This document shows positions 11,201 through 22,847 of a DNA stretch of 64,000 nucleotides, piece after piece. The translations under genes and the position numbers were made by a program. This DNA is from Agrostemma githago. Its lineage: Eukaryota; Streptophyta; Magnoliopsida; Caryophyllales; Caryophyllaceae. The notes under the pieces were generated by a model that saw nothing but the letters and a program-made list of their open reading frames with translations, was not told the DNA's origin and ran no database searches. Location of the stretch: the NCBI GenBank assembly GCA_958450325.1, contig OY288242.1:64681562-64745561 (forward strand). The letters are read 5' to 3'. How positions within the stretch are numbered: the stretch's first letter is position 1; every line of letters starts with the position of its first letter.

Positions 11201-13222
11201 TAATATTTCATTCAATATTACTCACCCTCATATGGTCCCTCTGGTCCAATTAATTTGATATATCTGATTATTTTGTACTATTTATAGGTGAGAAGAATCA
11301 TCGATATAACGTTTAATATATACGACAAAATATAGTCATGTGAAATCTTATTTAAATTGTCTAATCGGGTGTATCATGAATATCAAATTTTTATAATTTT
11401 TAAAAATATATTACCAAAGACATGGACAAAAAGAAAACATGCATTGATATACGTGATAAAATAAATGTATACTCATAATTTATTGGAACGGAGAGACTAT
11501 TAATCCTAAAATTAATCTCCACCCAAATTCCACCCTTAATAAAATTTAATATTACTCTCTCTCATACCAAATATTTCAGTCGATATTAAACAATTCCCAA
11601 ACGGGAAAATAGTATTATTTCATCAGTTGCATGTACAAACAACACAAAGTTTATACCATTTTTTTGAGTTAGCTTGACAACTTTACACTAAACTCAAAAA
11701 ATTTACAACAAAACTCGAAAATTTTGTGATAACGCTAAAAATCATAAAAAGTTGTTGTGCATCGAATTATATACAACTGGTGTATAATCTACCGTACTAA
11801 TTAAAGCAATAGTGAAGCTTTCGGGTGACCACATTTTTTCTACTCCTGATCTCACCATATTTAACTTACCCCATCCATACTGAATGTCCACAGATAGGTC
11901 ATCAACCCCATTGGAATAGGTTTTAAAAGGAAAAAGGAAAGAAAATGGAAGTTCGGAGGGAGTAAGTCTTTCACTATGATAAATACTAAGGACAAATCAT
12001 CCAATTTTACATGAGTTAGCACTATTGAACATTTTTTTTCAAATGAGTATATATAATATGTCGTGAATAATAATCGAACCTGTGACTTTTTTATTGGACT
12101 AATTATTCTTAGTTGTAAACTTGTTTTGGATTGGGGTAATTATTCTAGTTGTGAACATTTTATGGGGACATGAGGGAATAATGAGTAATTTATGTCTCCA
12201 ACTTCATAAACAAAGAGGAGCAATTTATTTCTCGATGAGGCCCTAGTGCCCTACCCCAGTCACATGTTTATTTTCCATTATTTTCACTATGACTTACTTG
12301 AAATGAGGTAATAAATTAAGGGGTAACGAGACTCAAAATGGGAAGAAAATTGGAAAAAAAAAGAGGTAGTTAGGGGTGGTGTTTTATGGTATATGAGAGT
12401 AATACATTACTAACAATTGTACTTTATCATTCTCCCACATAATTTTTATATGGACAAAAATATTCATCCTTGACGGGTTGCTGACTGAATTATGGTTTCA
12501 AAAAATGTGAATCGATTGATTAAAGGTGCCAGGGGAGATGGAAACAGAGATTGCTGAATCCGGTGGTGTTGACAAGCTCTTACAGAAAGCGTTTAGCTAC
12601 CGTACACCAGGGCCTCTGTTCTTGCCGAAAGGTACAGCATTCAAAGACTTACCGCCTTACCCAACATGGCTGTCGGAAGACGACATTGCCTACTATCGCA
12701 ACAAGTTTGAGCATACTGGCATCACAGGAGGCTTGAATTACTATCGCGCCTTGCATTTGTATGTATCATCATCTACTTCTTTCACTTCACATGCAGACCA
12801 TACTTGCAAAATGATTACTGTACTGTGGCCATTCATTGGGTTAGGCCATACATGCTTCGACATAGCTGAAGGGGTGTGTTGTTTTTCGATACATACTATG
12901 ACAAGATAAAAACGATGTGGTAATCCTTGTAGAAGTACGTGACTTAAAAGCTGATGATGCCCTTTTTCTTTGCAGGAACTGGGAGATCACAGCTGCATGG
13001 GTAGGCGCGCAGGTAAAAGTACCCGTGAAGTTTATAATCGGAGACGTGGATCTGACGTACCATATGCCAGGAGTGAAGGAATACCTCCATAAGGGGCTCA
13101 TGAAAAAGGATGTGCCTCTTTTGCAAGATTTGGTAGTTCTTGAAGGAGTTGGCCATTTCCTTCAGCAGGAGACGCCGGATGTCGTGACCAACCATATTTT
13201 CGATTTCATCAAGACTTTCTGA
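8295..13222 (+). CDS. Soluble epoxide hydrolase (alpha/beta-hydrolase), three exons
   Basis: Exons 8295-8783, 12526-12758 and 12976-13222 have GT-AG borders and phases 0 and 2; joined they give 322 aa, the usual length of plant soluble epoxide hydrolases. Such enzymes open epoxides of fatty acids and related lipids to diols, typically in the cytosol or peroxisomes. Visible motifs: HGFP oxyanion segment (39-42), nucleophile Asp109 in GHDWGA, lid tyrosines in DYYMSRF (157-158) and NYYRAL (235-236), acid Asp266 in GDVDLTYH, and His301 in GVGHF. The triad and both tyrosine positions match the potato enzyme family pattern, so the protein looks catalytically competent. The ATG at 8295 is the first in frame after the TATA box. 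Intron 1 is unusually long (3.7 kb) and carries transposon remnants. The last codons and 3' UTR are duplicated at 22.85 kb. Confidence 0.9.
9186..9712. mobile_element. hAT-like remnant(s) in intron 1
   Basis: Starts TAGAGGTGGCAATCA, nearly the same terminus as the well-defined hAT element at 23606, followed by GGGTC/ACCCG-rich sequence. A second TAGACTTGTC…GACAGGTCTA pair (about 9433-9709) may mark a nested relative. No clean 8-bp target duplication was found, so boundaries are approximate. Confidence 0.38.
10600..10980. repeat. GGGTC-rich remnant, probably hAT-derived
   Basis: Dense GGGTC/CGGGTCGGGTC words over about 380 bp in otherwise AT-rich DNA, of the kind seen inside non-autonomous hAT elements. 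No TIR pair or target duplication could be fixed. Confidence 0.3.
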
Positions 13223-13263
13223 TGTTTTGAGGGTTGCTTCAGTCGCTCCATGCAGCATAGTAC
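13186..13263 (+). repeat. Source copy of a roughly 75-bp block duplicated at 22848
   Basis: The last 12 codons, stop codon and first 3' UTR bases of the epoxide hydrolase gene recur almost exactly at 22848-22921. Here GCAGCAT is joined directly to AGTACGG; the other copy has 29 extra bases between them, flanked by CAT on both sides, so this copy has probably lost them by a CAT microhomology deletion. Confidence 0.78.
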
Positions 13264-13266
13264 GGT

Positions 13267-13312
13267 GGATTTGGGTGAGGGCATGGGTGGGCGGTTGCCC
13301 TCACCCAAATCC
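13267..13312. repeat. Perfect 17-bp inverted repeat downstream of the epoxide hydrolase gene
   Basis: GGATTTGGGTGAGGGCA and its exact reverse complement are separated by 12 nt, about 45 bp after the stop codon. It could form a strong RNA hairpin in the 3' UTR, or be the end of a transposon copy. Confidence 0.65.
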
Positions 13313-13846
13313 AAGAAATAATTAGAATGGTTTAACTTCAATAATCATGATGATACTTGTAGCTCAATGGTTGTGATGTCTCCCGTTTGTTTATGAGGTG
13401 AGGGGTTTGAATCCCTTTCCTGAGTCATTTATTTGGGAGTCGAACTCATCACTTCTCATGTCAAAATGACTACAATTACACAAATGAACCAATGAGCCAC
13501 AAAAATTTGATATTCCATTATGTTGAAAATACTTGATACAAGTCTTCAACTACTCTTCCATTTCGTTCATTTGTTTACCTTTTAGATAATTGTGGAGAGG
13601 ATTTTTTTAATCAAATACAAATAAATGAGTCAGACGGAGGGAGCATATATTTACAAGTTACTCAACTGTCTAATACATACATACGAAGTATTTTTTTTGT
13701 AATTTTCTTAAACGAAGCAAAAAAATTCAAAACTAACATCAATTTATACAATAAAACTTGGTTTTCAACCAATTATTTTTATTGTATATATTCACTTATA
13801 ATTTTTTTTTCAAAATACAAACCGTAAAATTTTCAAAATGCCCCCC
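13313..13846. other. Repeat-derived DNA between the epoxide hydrolase gene and element B
   Basis: No gene. It includes a tRNA-like promoter pair near 13360-13420 and AT-rich sequence ending in the C-run that served as target for element B. Joined across element B, the sequence reads through into CTATCGGGAAATCCTGGATC and CGCCCCTG at 22814-22843, which looks like the end of an older DNA transposon. Confidence 0.45.
13358..13425 (+). repeat. Possible tRNA-derived SINE head
   Basis: TAGCTCAATGG (A-box-like) is followed about 45 nt later by GGTTTGAATCCC (B-box-like), the split pol III promoter of tRNA-derived SINEs. The cloverleaf does not close as a real tRNA, and no clear tail or target duplication was seen. 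Confidence 0.35.
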
Positions 13847-16256
13847 TGTGGACATGACATAGGTCCACCCCGACGCGGCCACGCGCGGGTTTTGGGGAGG
13901 CGAATGAATCTCCATGAGATGGTCAAATGGAAATTTAAATCGAAGTCGGAGTCGCCACCGAATTTTATGGTTATTCGGAACCGTTCGAGCCCACTCTATG
14001 TCGTAGTGGGCCGTGTACAAAATACGGCCCATTTCCGATGTCAGAGTTTATTGGGCTCGTCCCTTTGCAGTTCGATATAGATGCCGACTTGAGCGGTTAA
14101 TCGTATATTGAATGACTCTCGTTGCCAATGGTTTCGGACATCCGGAAACCACGGTTCTGAGTAAGGGGTGAGGGTACGTGTTGGGAAGTTCACTAAGAAC
14201 ACCCAACCCCGCCCGCACATTAGCGGCCTCTACTAGGATATCGAATGACGTTTTAATGCGCGCGTTAGTAATACGATGAATGATTATGCAAACATTGTTT
14301 TCTAAGCATGTGAAAAATTGAATGGGTTGCTAAGTCAATTTAATGCATGAAAAATTGATTAACGTCAAAGTTGAATTTAGCATGTGAGATTCGTTTTAGT
14401 ATAATAAAACAAATGAAAAAAAGGATGAATTTGCTACAAAAAGAACAAACGAGTTAGTATCGATTTGTAAATAATAATATAGCAAGAAATAAATATGCGA
14501 AATCGAGAAAATAAATATTAATCGAAATCTGAAAAATATCGTTGAAAAGAACGTTGTTTTGTATAAAAAATGAAGTTCGAAAAATAATAAAAAAGACGGA
14601 AAAGGCCGTGGCATGACAGCCGGCCGCGCGACTCGCCCGGGATGCCGGCGGGTCGCGTGGTGGCCTGTTTCGGGTCCGGTTTTCGAAAACTCGAAGTTCG
14701 TATTAAATTGCGTACGAATATTGCATGATTCGTACTCGACTTAATATTTTCGATATTCTTTATATTCGATAGTTGACTACGAAATCAATATCAAATACTT
14801 GGAATAGTTTTTAGAAAAGATGTAATTTTAGAAATCGATCGAAGAATAAATAATAAAACGAACGAAAACGTAGAAAAAAGAAATCCCGAATTCCAGGCCT
14901 GCGCGCGAGTCGCCTGGGCATGGCGCGACTCGCGTGCGGGTCTGTCCGTCTTTATATTTTTGTTCGAAAATTGTTATTTTGAACGAAAAGTAAAAGAAAA
15001 GAATTTTGACAAAAAAGATGTAACGATTTCTGATATCGTCGAAATCTTAATATAATTCTTTTCGATACGATATTCGATTATAGAAAAATCGATATCGTAT
15101 GTTTAAGAATATTCGTTATGAAAATAGTTTTTCGTTAATAACGATATTAGAAAAATAATAAGAAAACGACTCTTGACCCATAAGAAACGGACGAAGAGGA
15201 GAAAGGGAGAGAAAGGAAGAAATCGGGTTTGATTACACCCTCAACCTACATGCTCTTGTTGACTCGGATCGGGACTCGTCGGAATGTGGCTAGGCACGGG
15301 AGTGTCGAGGCAACGTCGGTTGGGTTAGGGTGGTACGGTTTTGACGGGTGAAGGGTGTCGGATATCGGGACCGGTTTCCTTCGGGTTTTGGATGTATTAT
15401 CGGTTTCTCGATCCTAAGGGAATTATGTGTGTGTATGAATTGTGTAGGAAGAATTGTTGGTAAAAATCGTATTGATTCATTGTCTCTTTTGTGTTGGATG
15501 CAAGGGGCTATTTATAGGAAATTTCCGACCTTGGCTTGGGAGAGTTTGACTACCGCTTAGGATAGGAAACGAGGGAACTTGAGGGAAATAAGGATTCCGC
15601 TTTCTTGTAGAGGAAGAAAGGCAAACCGGCTGGTTTTGGGCTGTTTTGGCCGAGTGTTTTACACTCGGTCGGATGCTCGAATCGGTTTTTGAATAGGACT
15701 CCTGTTTGAGCTAGAATTACCGCTTGAGTAAGAAGCTGAGGAGAACGAGAATTCCGTTTTCTTGTAAGAGAAGAAAAGAGGAAAAACGGCTGACTTGTAC
15801 TACTTGGCCGAGTGGTTGCACTCGGTTGAGTGTCTGAGTCGGTTCTCGGATAGGATTCCTACTCGGGATCGAATTCTACCTTAAACGGAATTGTTTATTA
15901 TTTTGTATGGCTGATTTTTGTAGAGTTGGACCGTGAATATACCGTGTGAGGTGTCACGGTTGACTTACAAGTTTCAGGAAATATCTTTGACCGGGTTTTG
16001 ACTCGGTCGCTAAAAGACGGTTTTACCCCTGGTGACGGTTTCGACCCAAATTAGTGTTATTTGACTCGAAACGACCCACTGGGCCTGATTTTGAGGTTGG
16101 TTTTGTGAGATTTGTTCTCCTTAAAATGCCTAAGCCAAATATCCATGGTTACGAGCCCATTTCTGAATACGTTAAAGCACGTTAGCGTCCGATCATCATC
16201 GGGTGTTTGTCGGAAACTACTATAGACACCTGGCGGTCAAAATGTGGGTGTCTACA
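13847..16256 (-). repeat. 3' LTR of element B
   Basis: 2410 bp, same length as its partner at 20399-22808. TATA box on the minus strand at 15516-15508. It contains variant palindromes of the CCGAGTG…CACTCGG kind near 15650 and 15810. Confidence 0.88.
15508..15516 (-). promoter_or_regulatory. TATA box in the 3' LTR of B
   Basis: TATAAATAG in minus sense; the matching box in the other LTR is at 22068-22060. Confidence 0.48.
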
Positions 16257-16272
16257 GAGCCCCCACTCTGAC
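16257..16272 (-). other. Polypurine tract of element B
   Basis: In minus sense GTCAGAGTGGGGGCTC directly precedes the LTR start TGTAGACACC. The identical tract precedes the 3' LTR of element C at 48500. Confidence 0.75.
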
Positions 16273-19200
16273 TGAGGCTTGGACAGGGCGAAAGTCAGAG
16301 TAGCCACCAGGTCAATCAAGGATTAAAACCTGGCAGCTTCCGGTCGGGTCGTTTAAGGTCCATTAGACCTGCGTGGAGGGCCCGCCGGCCATGGGCTAGA
16401 AATGTACCTGAATTGATGATGATAACTCCGTGGGGAATTGAACTCGTCATATGAGACTTTAAAATGGGCCTGTATGTGGGCTCCTCCTGTTAAATGCCGT
16501 TGGGGAGTTATGCAAATCCCATGTTCCTGCTTGAGTCGTCCTGTACATATTTATGCAAAGCTGCAAAATTTTGCATGTAACATTTGTAGGAAAAATGACT
16601 CGTGCTGGGGAATAAAAATTTTTTGCTACATTTTGAAATCGAAGTCCTGAAAGCAAATCACGTGCTAGGAGATAGGTTTCCAAAATTAAAAGAGGTGAAA
16701 AAGAAGCTTGCCGTTTAAATAGACTGAAATTTGACCTTGTCGAAAAGGATTTTTTCAAATGGCTAAGTTTTTGCAAATTTTAAAATGAGACTTTGAAAAG
16801 AGAGGCCTACCGACAGACTCGACTCTGGACGCGACAGGACGAGTTGACAGACACGACTTGGACTCTCTAAGGGTTGGACCGTGACTTGGTAAGGAGGTGG
16901 GCCACCTAAGATGACAAGACTCTTAAGTTGCGCTATTCCGTAGCCTAGGCGAGTGACAACACGGTCGAATCCTCGGAATAGGAAGGATGTGCTATGGGGG
17001 GATTGCAATAGTCTGTAATGAGACCGTTTTTGCATGACAGGACTTTTAGCAGTAGCAATAATGCCGTAGTCTAGTGCTCTTCTGGATTTTTGGGTACATT
17101 TCCAAGGTGGGTATTGCCTCGAGTCCTGACAGATTCTTGTCTTCGACTGAGCCGAGTACTAGGACACATTATAGAAAGGAGGCTAAATTTTGAATATATT
17201 TGGATTATGTGAGTGGATGGAGAACTTCTGCCCAGAATGACAAAGCTAACTGTCGAGAACATGACAGTGTCGTGACCGGAATGATGGTGCTTTTTGAATG
17301 TGTGTCAAAGTGGGTGGTTGTGCCTCTGTTGAAAGGCTGCCTACGTATTCACATGTGATGAAATCAAACCAAGCCGTAGTTCGGTGGATTGTGGTGCCTA
17401 GTTTATTAGGGTTTTATGTGTAACTAGCCATAGCGATGGTGTAGGCTAGGTGCATTCCCAGTAATGTCTTGATCAAAGGGTTAGAATGGTTAGGATATTG
17501 ATCCTGTGACTGTGAGCGTTCTCCGGGGTGGCCCCCAGAGGTGGTGTAAACTATTTGGGCATGTTCTATGCCGACCGCAAGTTGAGTTCCCGTGTTTGGG
17601 GTTGGTAACTGGTTTGAATGAGAACAATTGGGATGGGATTTTAACGAGTTCTGCTCTCGGGGATTTTAACGAGTTCTGTTCTCGGGGATTTGATGAGTTT
17701 TGCCCTCGGGGATTTTAACGAGTTCTGCTCTCGGGGATTTTAACGAGTTTTGCTCTCGAGGATTTTAACGAGTTTTGCTCTCGAAGATTTGATGAGTTTT
17801 GCTCTCGGGGGATTTGACGAGTTTTGCTCTCAGGGATTTTAACGAGTTTTGCTCTCGGGGGGATTTTAACGAGTTTTGCTCTCGGGTTTGCGTATGGTGA
17901 TTGTGAATTCTGTTATGTAAAGGGGAAGTCGAGTAAAATGGCTCGAACTTTGATCGGGATAAGTTTTGATAATGCGAGATCTGATTTCCATGTCTGGCCC
18001 TAATGGTTAGGGGTATCCTATGGAGCTTGAATCCTCAAAATTCCGGGCTGTCTCTGGCCTGGGTCTCGGGAAGGTCTTGAGGGTTGTAATGTGGGAAGGC
18101 TAAATGTGGTGTTAGCTGACCAGCTTGATTGTCTCTCCCTTATTAGATGGTATGAGTATTGATAATTTTGAATTGATCGTTTTCACTACGGTCATGGTTT
18201 TTTTGAATATTTTTTGGTTGACCTCTTAGCCCCGGTCATGGGTGCCTCTTTTTTTTTTGATAATGGCCTGCTTTTTTGTTTTGGCCTTTTGCTTTTTCTT
18301 GTATTGGACTTTTTGATTTTTTTTTTGTCCAGTTTTTTTTGTTGGTCAGACTAGCACCTAAGGTAGGGATTGGTTGATCTTATTGGATGAGTGTTTATTG
18401 TGGGAAATGGGCTTGCCTCCCGTCTTGAACCCAAACTAGGAGACTACCTAGATTTGTCATTGGATTCGATACCGCTCCTGCTAAGGGTAGTTATGCGGCT
18501 TTCTATACCAGACATGGAATAGGTAAAAGGAAAACACGGGCTCGGTTTCCTGCAGTCATTATAGATGTGCCTATAATAGTCACGTGCGTGTGCTCACAGT
18601 GTATGATGGTGTTCATCATGTTCTCGGAAACACATAAGGAAATTATGTATGAGAGATTAAAAAACTGATTTTATTGAATTTTTGAAAAAGAGGACAGAAT
18701 ACAATTGACTCTGACGCTGATTTGGAAATGAGGATGTAGGGTATCCTAGACTCGAACTCAGACTTAGACTTAAATCAAATCCGGACTTTTGGATGCTCGG
18801 TTGGTATATGTTCTTTTTTGATAAGGTCATTGATTGGAGAAAACGACAGGTGCCACGACTCGCCTAAACTCGACTTTGCGCAAATGCAAGAGAGGGTGTC
18901 AAACTAGACACGGCCCGGGGTGACGGGAATGACTAGGATTCTCGGACCGGGAAACCCGAACGTTGATCTAGACAAAGTAACGACCGCGAATTAGACTCGA
19001 GCCGCAGAAAGGTGAGTCCGAAAATGGGGTGACCGTGTTTGACTGCATCGCGTGCTCGGACCAACCATGGTGACATAACCCTAGGTGACTCGAATATTCG
19101 TAGCATAGGTATGACTCGAAAAAGGCATCATAAGGACGCCGGTGTAGGATGAACGTAGGGTACTCTCTAGGGTAACCGTGGTTGACTGCTCGGGTGGAGG

Positions 19201-20377
19201 ACAGCCCCCTGAGTAAGGCTAGAGACTCAGATGGTGTGACATCTAAGTGACTCGAAAGTGAGATACGTGAGACAACACGTGCAAGACATGACCCTTAGAG
19301 CAACCGTGATTGATCGCTCTGCTGAAGGGTAGCCCCCGACTGGGACTGAAGACTTTGTTAAGACTCGAATGAGTGACCCTTAGACGTAAGGGCCGTGAAC
19401 CTTTTGTTATAGGGCTATGCCTTGTAAAAGGTTGACTCGGGAAAGAAACCTAGACGGGTGACTCGTGAAAGGTGGATCTCCTTTAGGATCCAGCTATGTG
19501 GGCTGGGCCTTGTTCGAAGGAAGATTCACGTGAGACATTCCCAGACTTTAGACTCGATTGTGTAACTGGGCCAACCTTTGTAGGAGTATGTCCTACGTAG
19601 GTGGGCATTGCCTTAGTAAAATAAGGCGGACTGGGATAGGGAGGAAACTCGTGATGTAAGATCGACAGAGTTTCGACGCTAGAGACTTCAACGACTTATG
19701 ACACGACCCGACACTGCTAAATACGGGAAGTCCTAAGAAGAGAAGGTTTTGAAATATGATATTTTGAAAAGCCCGAAATGAATCGGGTGGAGAAATTCGG
19801 CCCTTTTTTCGAAAATGGAGTGGGCCGAATGACGGGTTTTGAAAGTTTCGAAAATATTTTCGATTTTTGAATTGGGCATAGTACCGGCTAGAAAAAGGGC
19901 TATTTTGAGTAAAATCATAAGTCCTAAGTTCGGTATATGACCCGGGGTTTTGAAAATTGGATATTTTGAAAAGGATGCAAATTTTGAAAAATGACGGTTT
20001 TGAAAAAAGATATGGATCAAGTAGCACGTAGTCATGGAAACAGTATAACGACGCCATGTATGCTCTTAATCTAAGTCTCGGTCAGTCTGTAAGGGTCTAC
20101 ACCAGTGTACATAGCCTATCAAGAATCGGGGCGGACTCCCTAACTCGAGTTGAGATTAGGACATGCCGTAAAACCCATATGAATCGGCTAGTGGACACCT
20201 TTGACATAACCAGTTTGGACTATATCAACGGTATAAAGGGACATCGGTCGCGAGTACCGGCCCGAGAAAGTGGGGTTATGCATGAACCGTAAAACTAAAA
20301 CGCGCATTGTACTAGTCAAACGATTTCTATTCGAGTCTCACCCTGAGGAAACTGAAGGTTATTAACTCATCAGAAAA
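16273..20377 (-). other. Non-coding interior of element B
   Basis: 16273-16650 matches the 3' untranslated part of element C (about 48040-48484 in the opposite sense), and 19400-20377 matches the leaders of A and C. The middle, 16700-19400, has many stop codons in all frames, short tandem repeats and a T-rich patch near 18240-18340, with nothing recognisable as protein. The structure is that of a large retrotransposon derivative that kept only cis-acting ends. Confidence 0.7.
17635..17886. repeat. 25-bp tandem repeat array inside element B, about 10 units
   Basis: Consensus GGGGATTTTAACGAGTTTTG followed by CTCTC. Units vary (GATTTGATGAG for GATTTTAACGAG, one to three extra G), with lengths 24-27, so they do not keep a reading frame. 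It lies 1.4 kb from the 3' LTR, the position in which Retand-type elements are known to carry amplified tandem repeats. Confidence 0.88.
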
Positions 20378-20395
20378 TCCCCAGCGGAGTCGCCA
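20378..20395 (-). other. Primer binding site of element B (tRNA-Arg type)
   Basis: Minus-strand TGGCGACTCCGCTGGGGA, 3 nt inside the 5' LTR; identical to the sites at 1303-1320 and 34017-34034. Confidence 0.78.
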
Positions 20396-20398
20396 AAT

Positions 20399-22808
20399 TG
20401 TGGACATGACATAGGTCCACCCCGACGCGGCCACGCGCGGGTTTTGGGGAGGCGAATGAATCTCCATGAAAGGTCAAATGGAAATTTAAATCGAAGTCGG
20501 AGTCGCCACCGAATTTTATGGTTATTCGGAACCGTTCGAGCCCACTCTATGTCGTAGTGGGCCGTGTACAAAATACGGCCCATTTCCGATGTCAGAGTTT
20601 ATTGGGCTCGTCCCTTTGCAGTTCGATATAGATGCCGACTTGAGCGGTTAATCGTATATTGAATGACTCTCGTTGCCAATGGTTTCGGACATCCGGAAAC
20701 CACGGTTCTGAGTAAGGGGTGAGGGTACGTGTTGGGAAGTTCACTAAGAACACCCAACCCCGCCCGCACATTAGCGGCCTCTACTAGGATATCGAATGAC
20801 GTTTTAATGCGCGCGTTAGTAATACGATGAATGATTATGCAAACATTGTTTTCTAAGCATGTGAAAAATTGAATGGGTTGCTAAGTCAATTTAATGCATG
20901 AAAAATTGATTAACGTCAAAGTTGAATTTAGCATGTGAGATTCGTTTTAGTATAATAAAACAAATGAAAAAAGGATGAATTTGCTACAAAAAGAACAAAC
21001 GAGTTAGTATCGATTTGTAAATAATAATATAGCAAGAAATAAATATGCGAAATCGAGAAAATAAATATTAATCGAAATCTGAAAAATATCGTTGAAAAGA
21101 ACGTTGTTTGGTATAAAAAACGAAGTTCGAAAAATAATAAAAAAGACGAAAAAGGCCGTGGCATGACAGCCGGCCGCGCGACTCGCCCGGGATGTCGGCG
21201 GGTCGCGTGGTGGCCTGTTTCGGGTCCGGTTTTCGAAAACTCGAAGTTCGTATTAAATCGCGTACGAATATTGCATGATTCGTACTCGACTTAATATTTT
21301 CGATATTCTTTATATTCGATAGTTGACTACGAAATCAATATCAAATACTTGGAATAGTTTTTAGAAAAGATGTAATTTTAGAAATCGATCGAAGAATAAA
21401 TAATAAAACGAACGAAAACGTAGAAAAAAGAAATCCCGGATTCCAGGCCTGCGCGCGAGTCGCCTGGGCATGGCGCGACTCGCGTGCGGGTCTGTCCGTC
21501 TTTATATTTTTGTTCGAAAATTGTTATTTTGAACGAAAAGTAAAAGAAAAGAATTTTGACAAAAAAGATGTAACGATTTCTGATATCGTCGAAATCTTAA
21601 TATAATTCTTTTCGATACGATATTCGATTATAGAAAAATCGATATCGTATGTTTAAGAATATTCGTTATGAAAATAGTTTTTCGTTGATAACGATATTAG
21701 AAAAATAATAAGAAAACGACTCTTGACCCGTAAGAAACGGACGAAGAGGAGAAAGGGAGAGAAAGGAAGAAATCGGGTTTGATTACACCCTCAACCTACA
21801 TGCTCTTGTTGACTCGGATCGGGACTCGTCGGAATGTGGCTAGGCACGGGAGTGTCGAGGCAACGTCGGTTGGGTTAGGGTGGTACGGTTTTAACGGGTG
21901 AAGGGTGTCGGATATCGGGACCGGTTTCCTTCGGGTTTTGGATGTATTATCGGTTTCTCGATGCTAAGGGAATTATGTGTGTGTGTATGAATTGTGTAGG
22001 AAGAAGTGTTGGTAAAAATCGTATTGATTCATTGTCTCTTTTGTGTTGGATGCAAGGGGCTATTTATAGGAAATTCACGACCTTGGCTTGGGAGAGTTTG
22101 ACTACCGCTTAGGATAGGAAACGAGGGAACTTGAGGGAAATAAGGATTCCGCTTTCTTGTAGAGGAAGAAAGGCAAACCGGCAGGTTTTGGGCTGTTTCG
22201 GCCGAGTGTTTTACACTCGGTCGGATGCTCGAATCGGTTTTTGAATAAGACTCCTGTTTGAGCTAGAATTACCGCTTGAGTAAGAAGCTGAGGAGAACGA
22301 GAATTCCGTTTTCTTGTAAGAGAAGAAAAGAGGAAAACCGGCTGACTTGTACTACTTGGCCGAGTGGTTGCACTCGGTTGAGTGTCTGAGTCGGTTCTCG
22401 GATAGGATTCCTACTCGGGATCGAATTCTACCTTAAACGGAATTGTTTATTATTTTGTATGACTGATTTTTGTAGAGTTGGACCGTGAATATACCGTGTG
22501 AGGTGTCACGGTTGACTTACAAGTTTCGGGAAATATCTTTGACCGGGTTTTGACTCGGTCGCTAAAAGACGGTTTTACCCCTGGTGATGGTTTCGACCCA
22601 AATTAGTGTTATTTGACTCGAAACGACCCACTGGGCCTGATCTTGAGTTTGGTTTTGTGAGATTTGTACTCCTTAAAATGCCTAAGCCAAATATCCATGG
22701 TTACGAGCTCATTTCTGAATACGTTAAAGCACGTTAGCGTCCGATGATCATCGGGTGTTTGTCGGAAACTACTATAGACACCTGGCGGTCAAAATGTGGG
22801 TGTCTACA
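20399..22808 (-). repeat. 5' LTR of element B
   Basis: 2410 bp, about 1% different from the 3' LTR by eye. The TATA box (minus strand 22068-22060) should be the active promoter. Target duplication CCCCC on the right at 22809-22813. Confidence 0.88.
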
Positions 22809-22813
22809 CCCCC

Positions 22814-22847
22814 CTATCGGGAAATCCTGGATCCGCCCCTGCTCGTG
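22814..22847. mobile_element. End of an older DNA transposon interrupted by element B
   Basis: CTATCGGGAAATCC…GGATCCGCCCCTG resembles the terminal CAGGGGCGGATCC sequence (in reverse) common at the ends of plant DNA transposons. Its C-run was the target of element B. The other end was not identified with certainty. Confidence 0.35.

Larger units (their letters stand above)
8784..12525 (+). other. Intron 1 of the epoxide hydrolase gene, enlarged by repeats
   Basis: Donor CAG/GTACACC, acceptor TTAAAG/GTG. The 3742 bp are mostly AT-rich with no gene. Two stretches rich in GGGTC/GACCC words (about 9186-9712 and 10600-10980) look like decayed hAT-type elements. Phrases such as TACTCTCTCTCATACCAAATATTTCAGTC recur (near 11130 and 11560), marking further repeat copies. 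Confidence 0.65.
13847..22808 (-). mobile_element. LTR retrotransposon B, complete non-autonomous Tat/Retand-like element
   Basis: Two LTRs of exactly 2410 bp (13847-16256 and 20399-22808), each TGTGGACATG…GTGTCTACA in plus sense, flanked by CCCCC on both sides (13842-13846 and 22809-22813). The internal 4142 bp have the primer site next to the right LTR and the polypurine tract next to the left LTR, so the element points left. No gag, protease, RT or integrase sequence is present; the interior holds untranslated sequence similar to elements A and C plus a 25-bp tandem array. By eye the LTRs differ at about 25-30 sites (near 1%), so insertion is fairly recent but older than C. It probably depends on proteins from a relative. 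Confidence 0.9.

Noticed and set aside
13267..13312. Rho-independent terminator
   Set aside because: The hairpin has no U-run and the context is a eukaryotic gene.
13358..13425. A functional tRNA gene
   Set aside because: A- and B-box-like words are present but the acceptor and anticodon stems do not pair.
17635..17886. CRISPR-like regular repeat
   Set aside because: Units are directly adjacent with no unique spacers, and this is a plant nuclear sequence.
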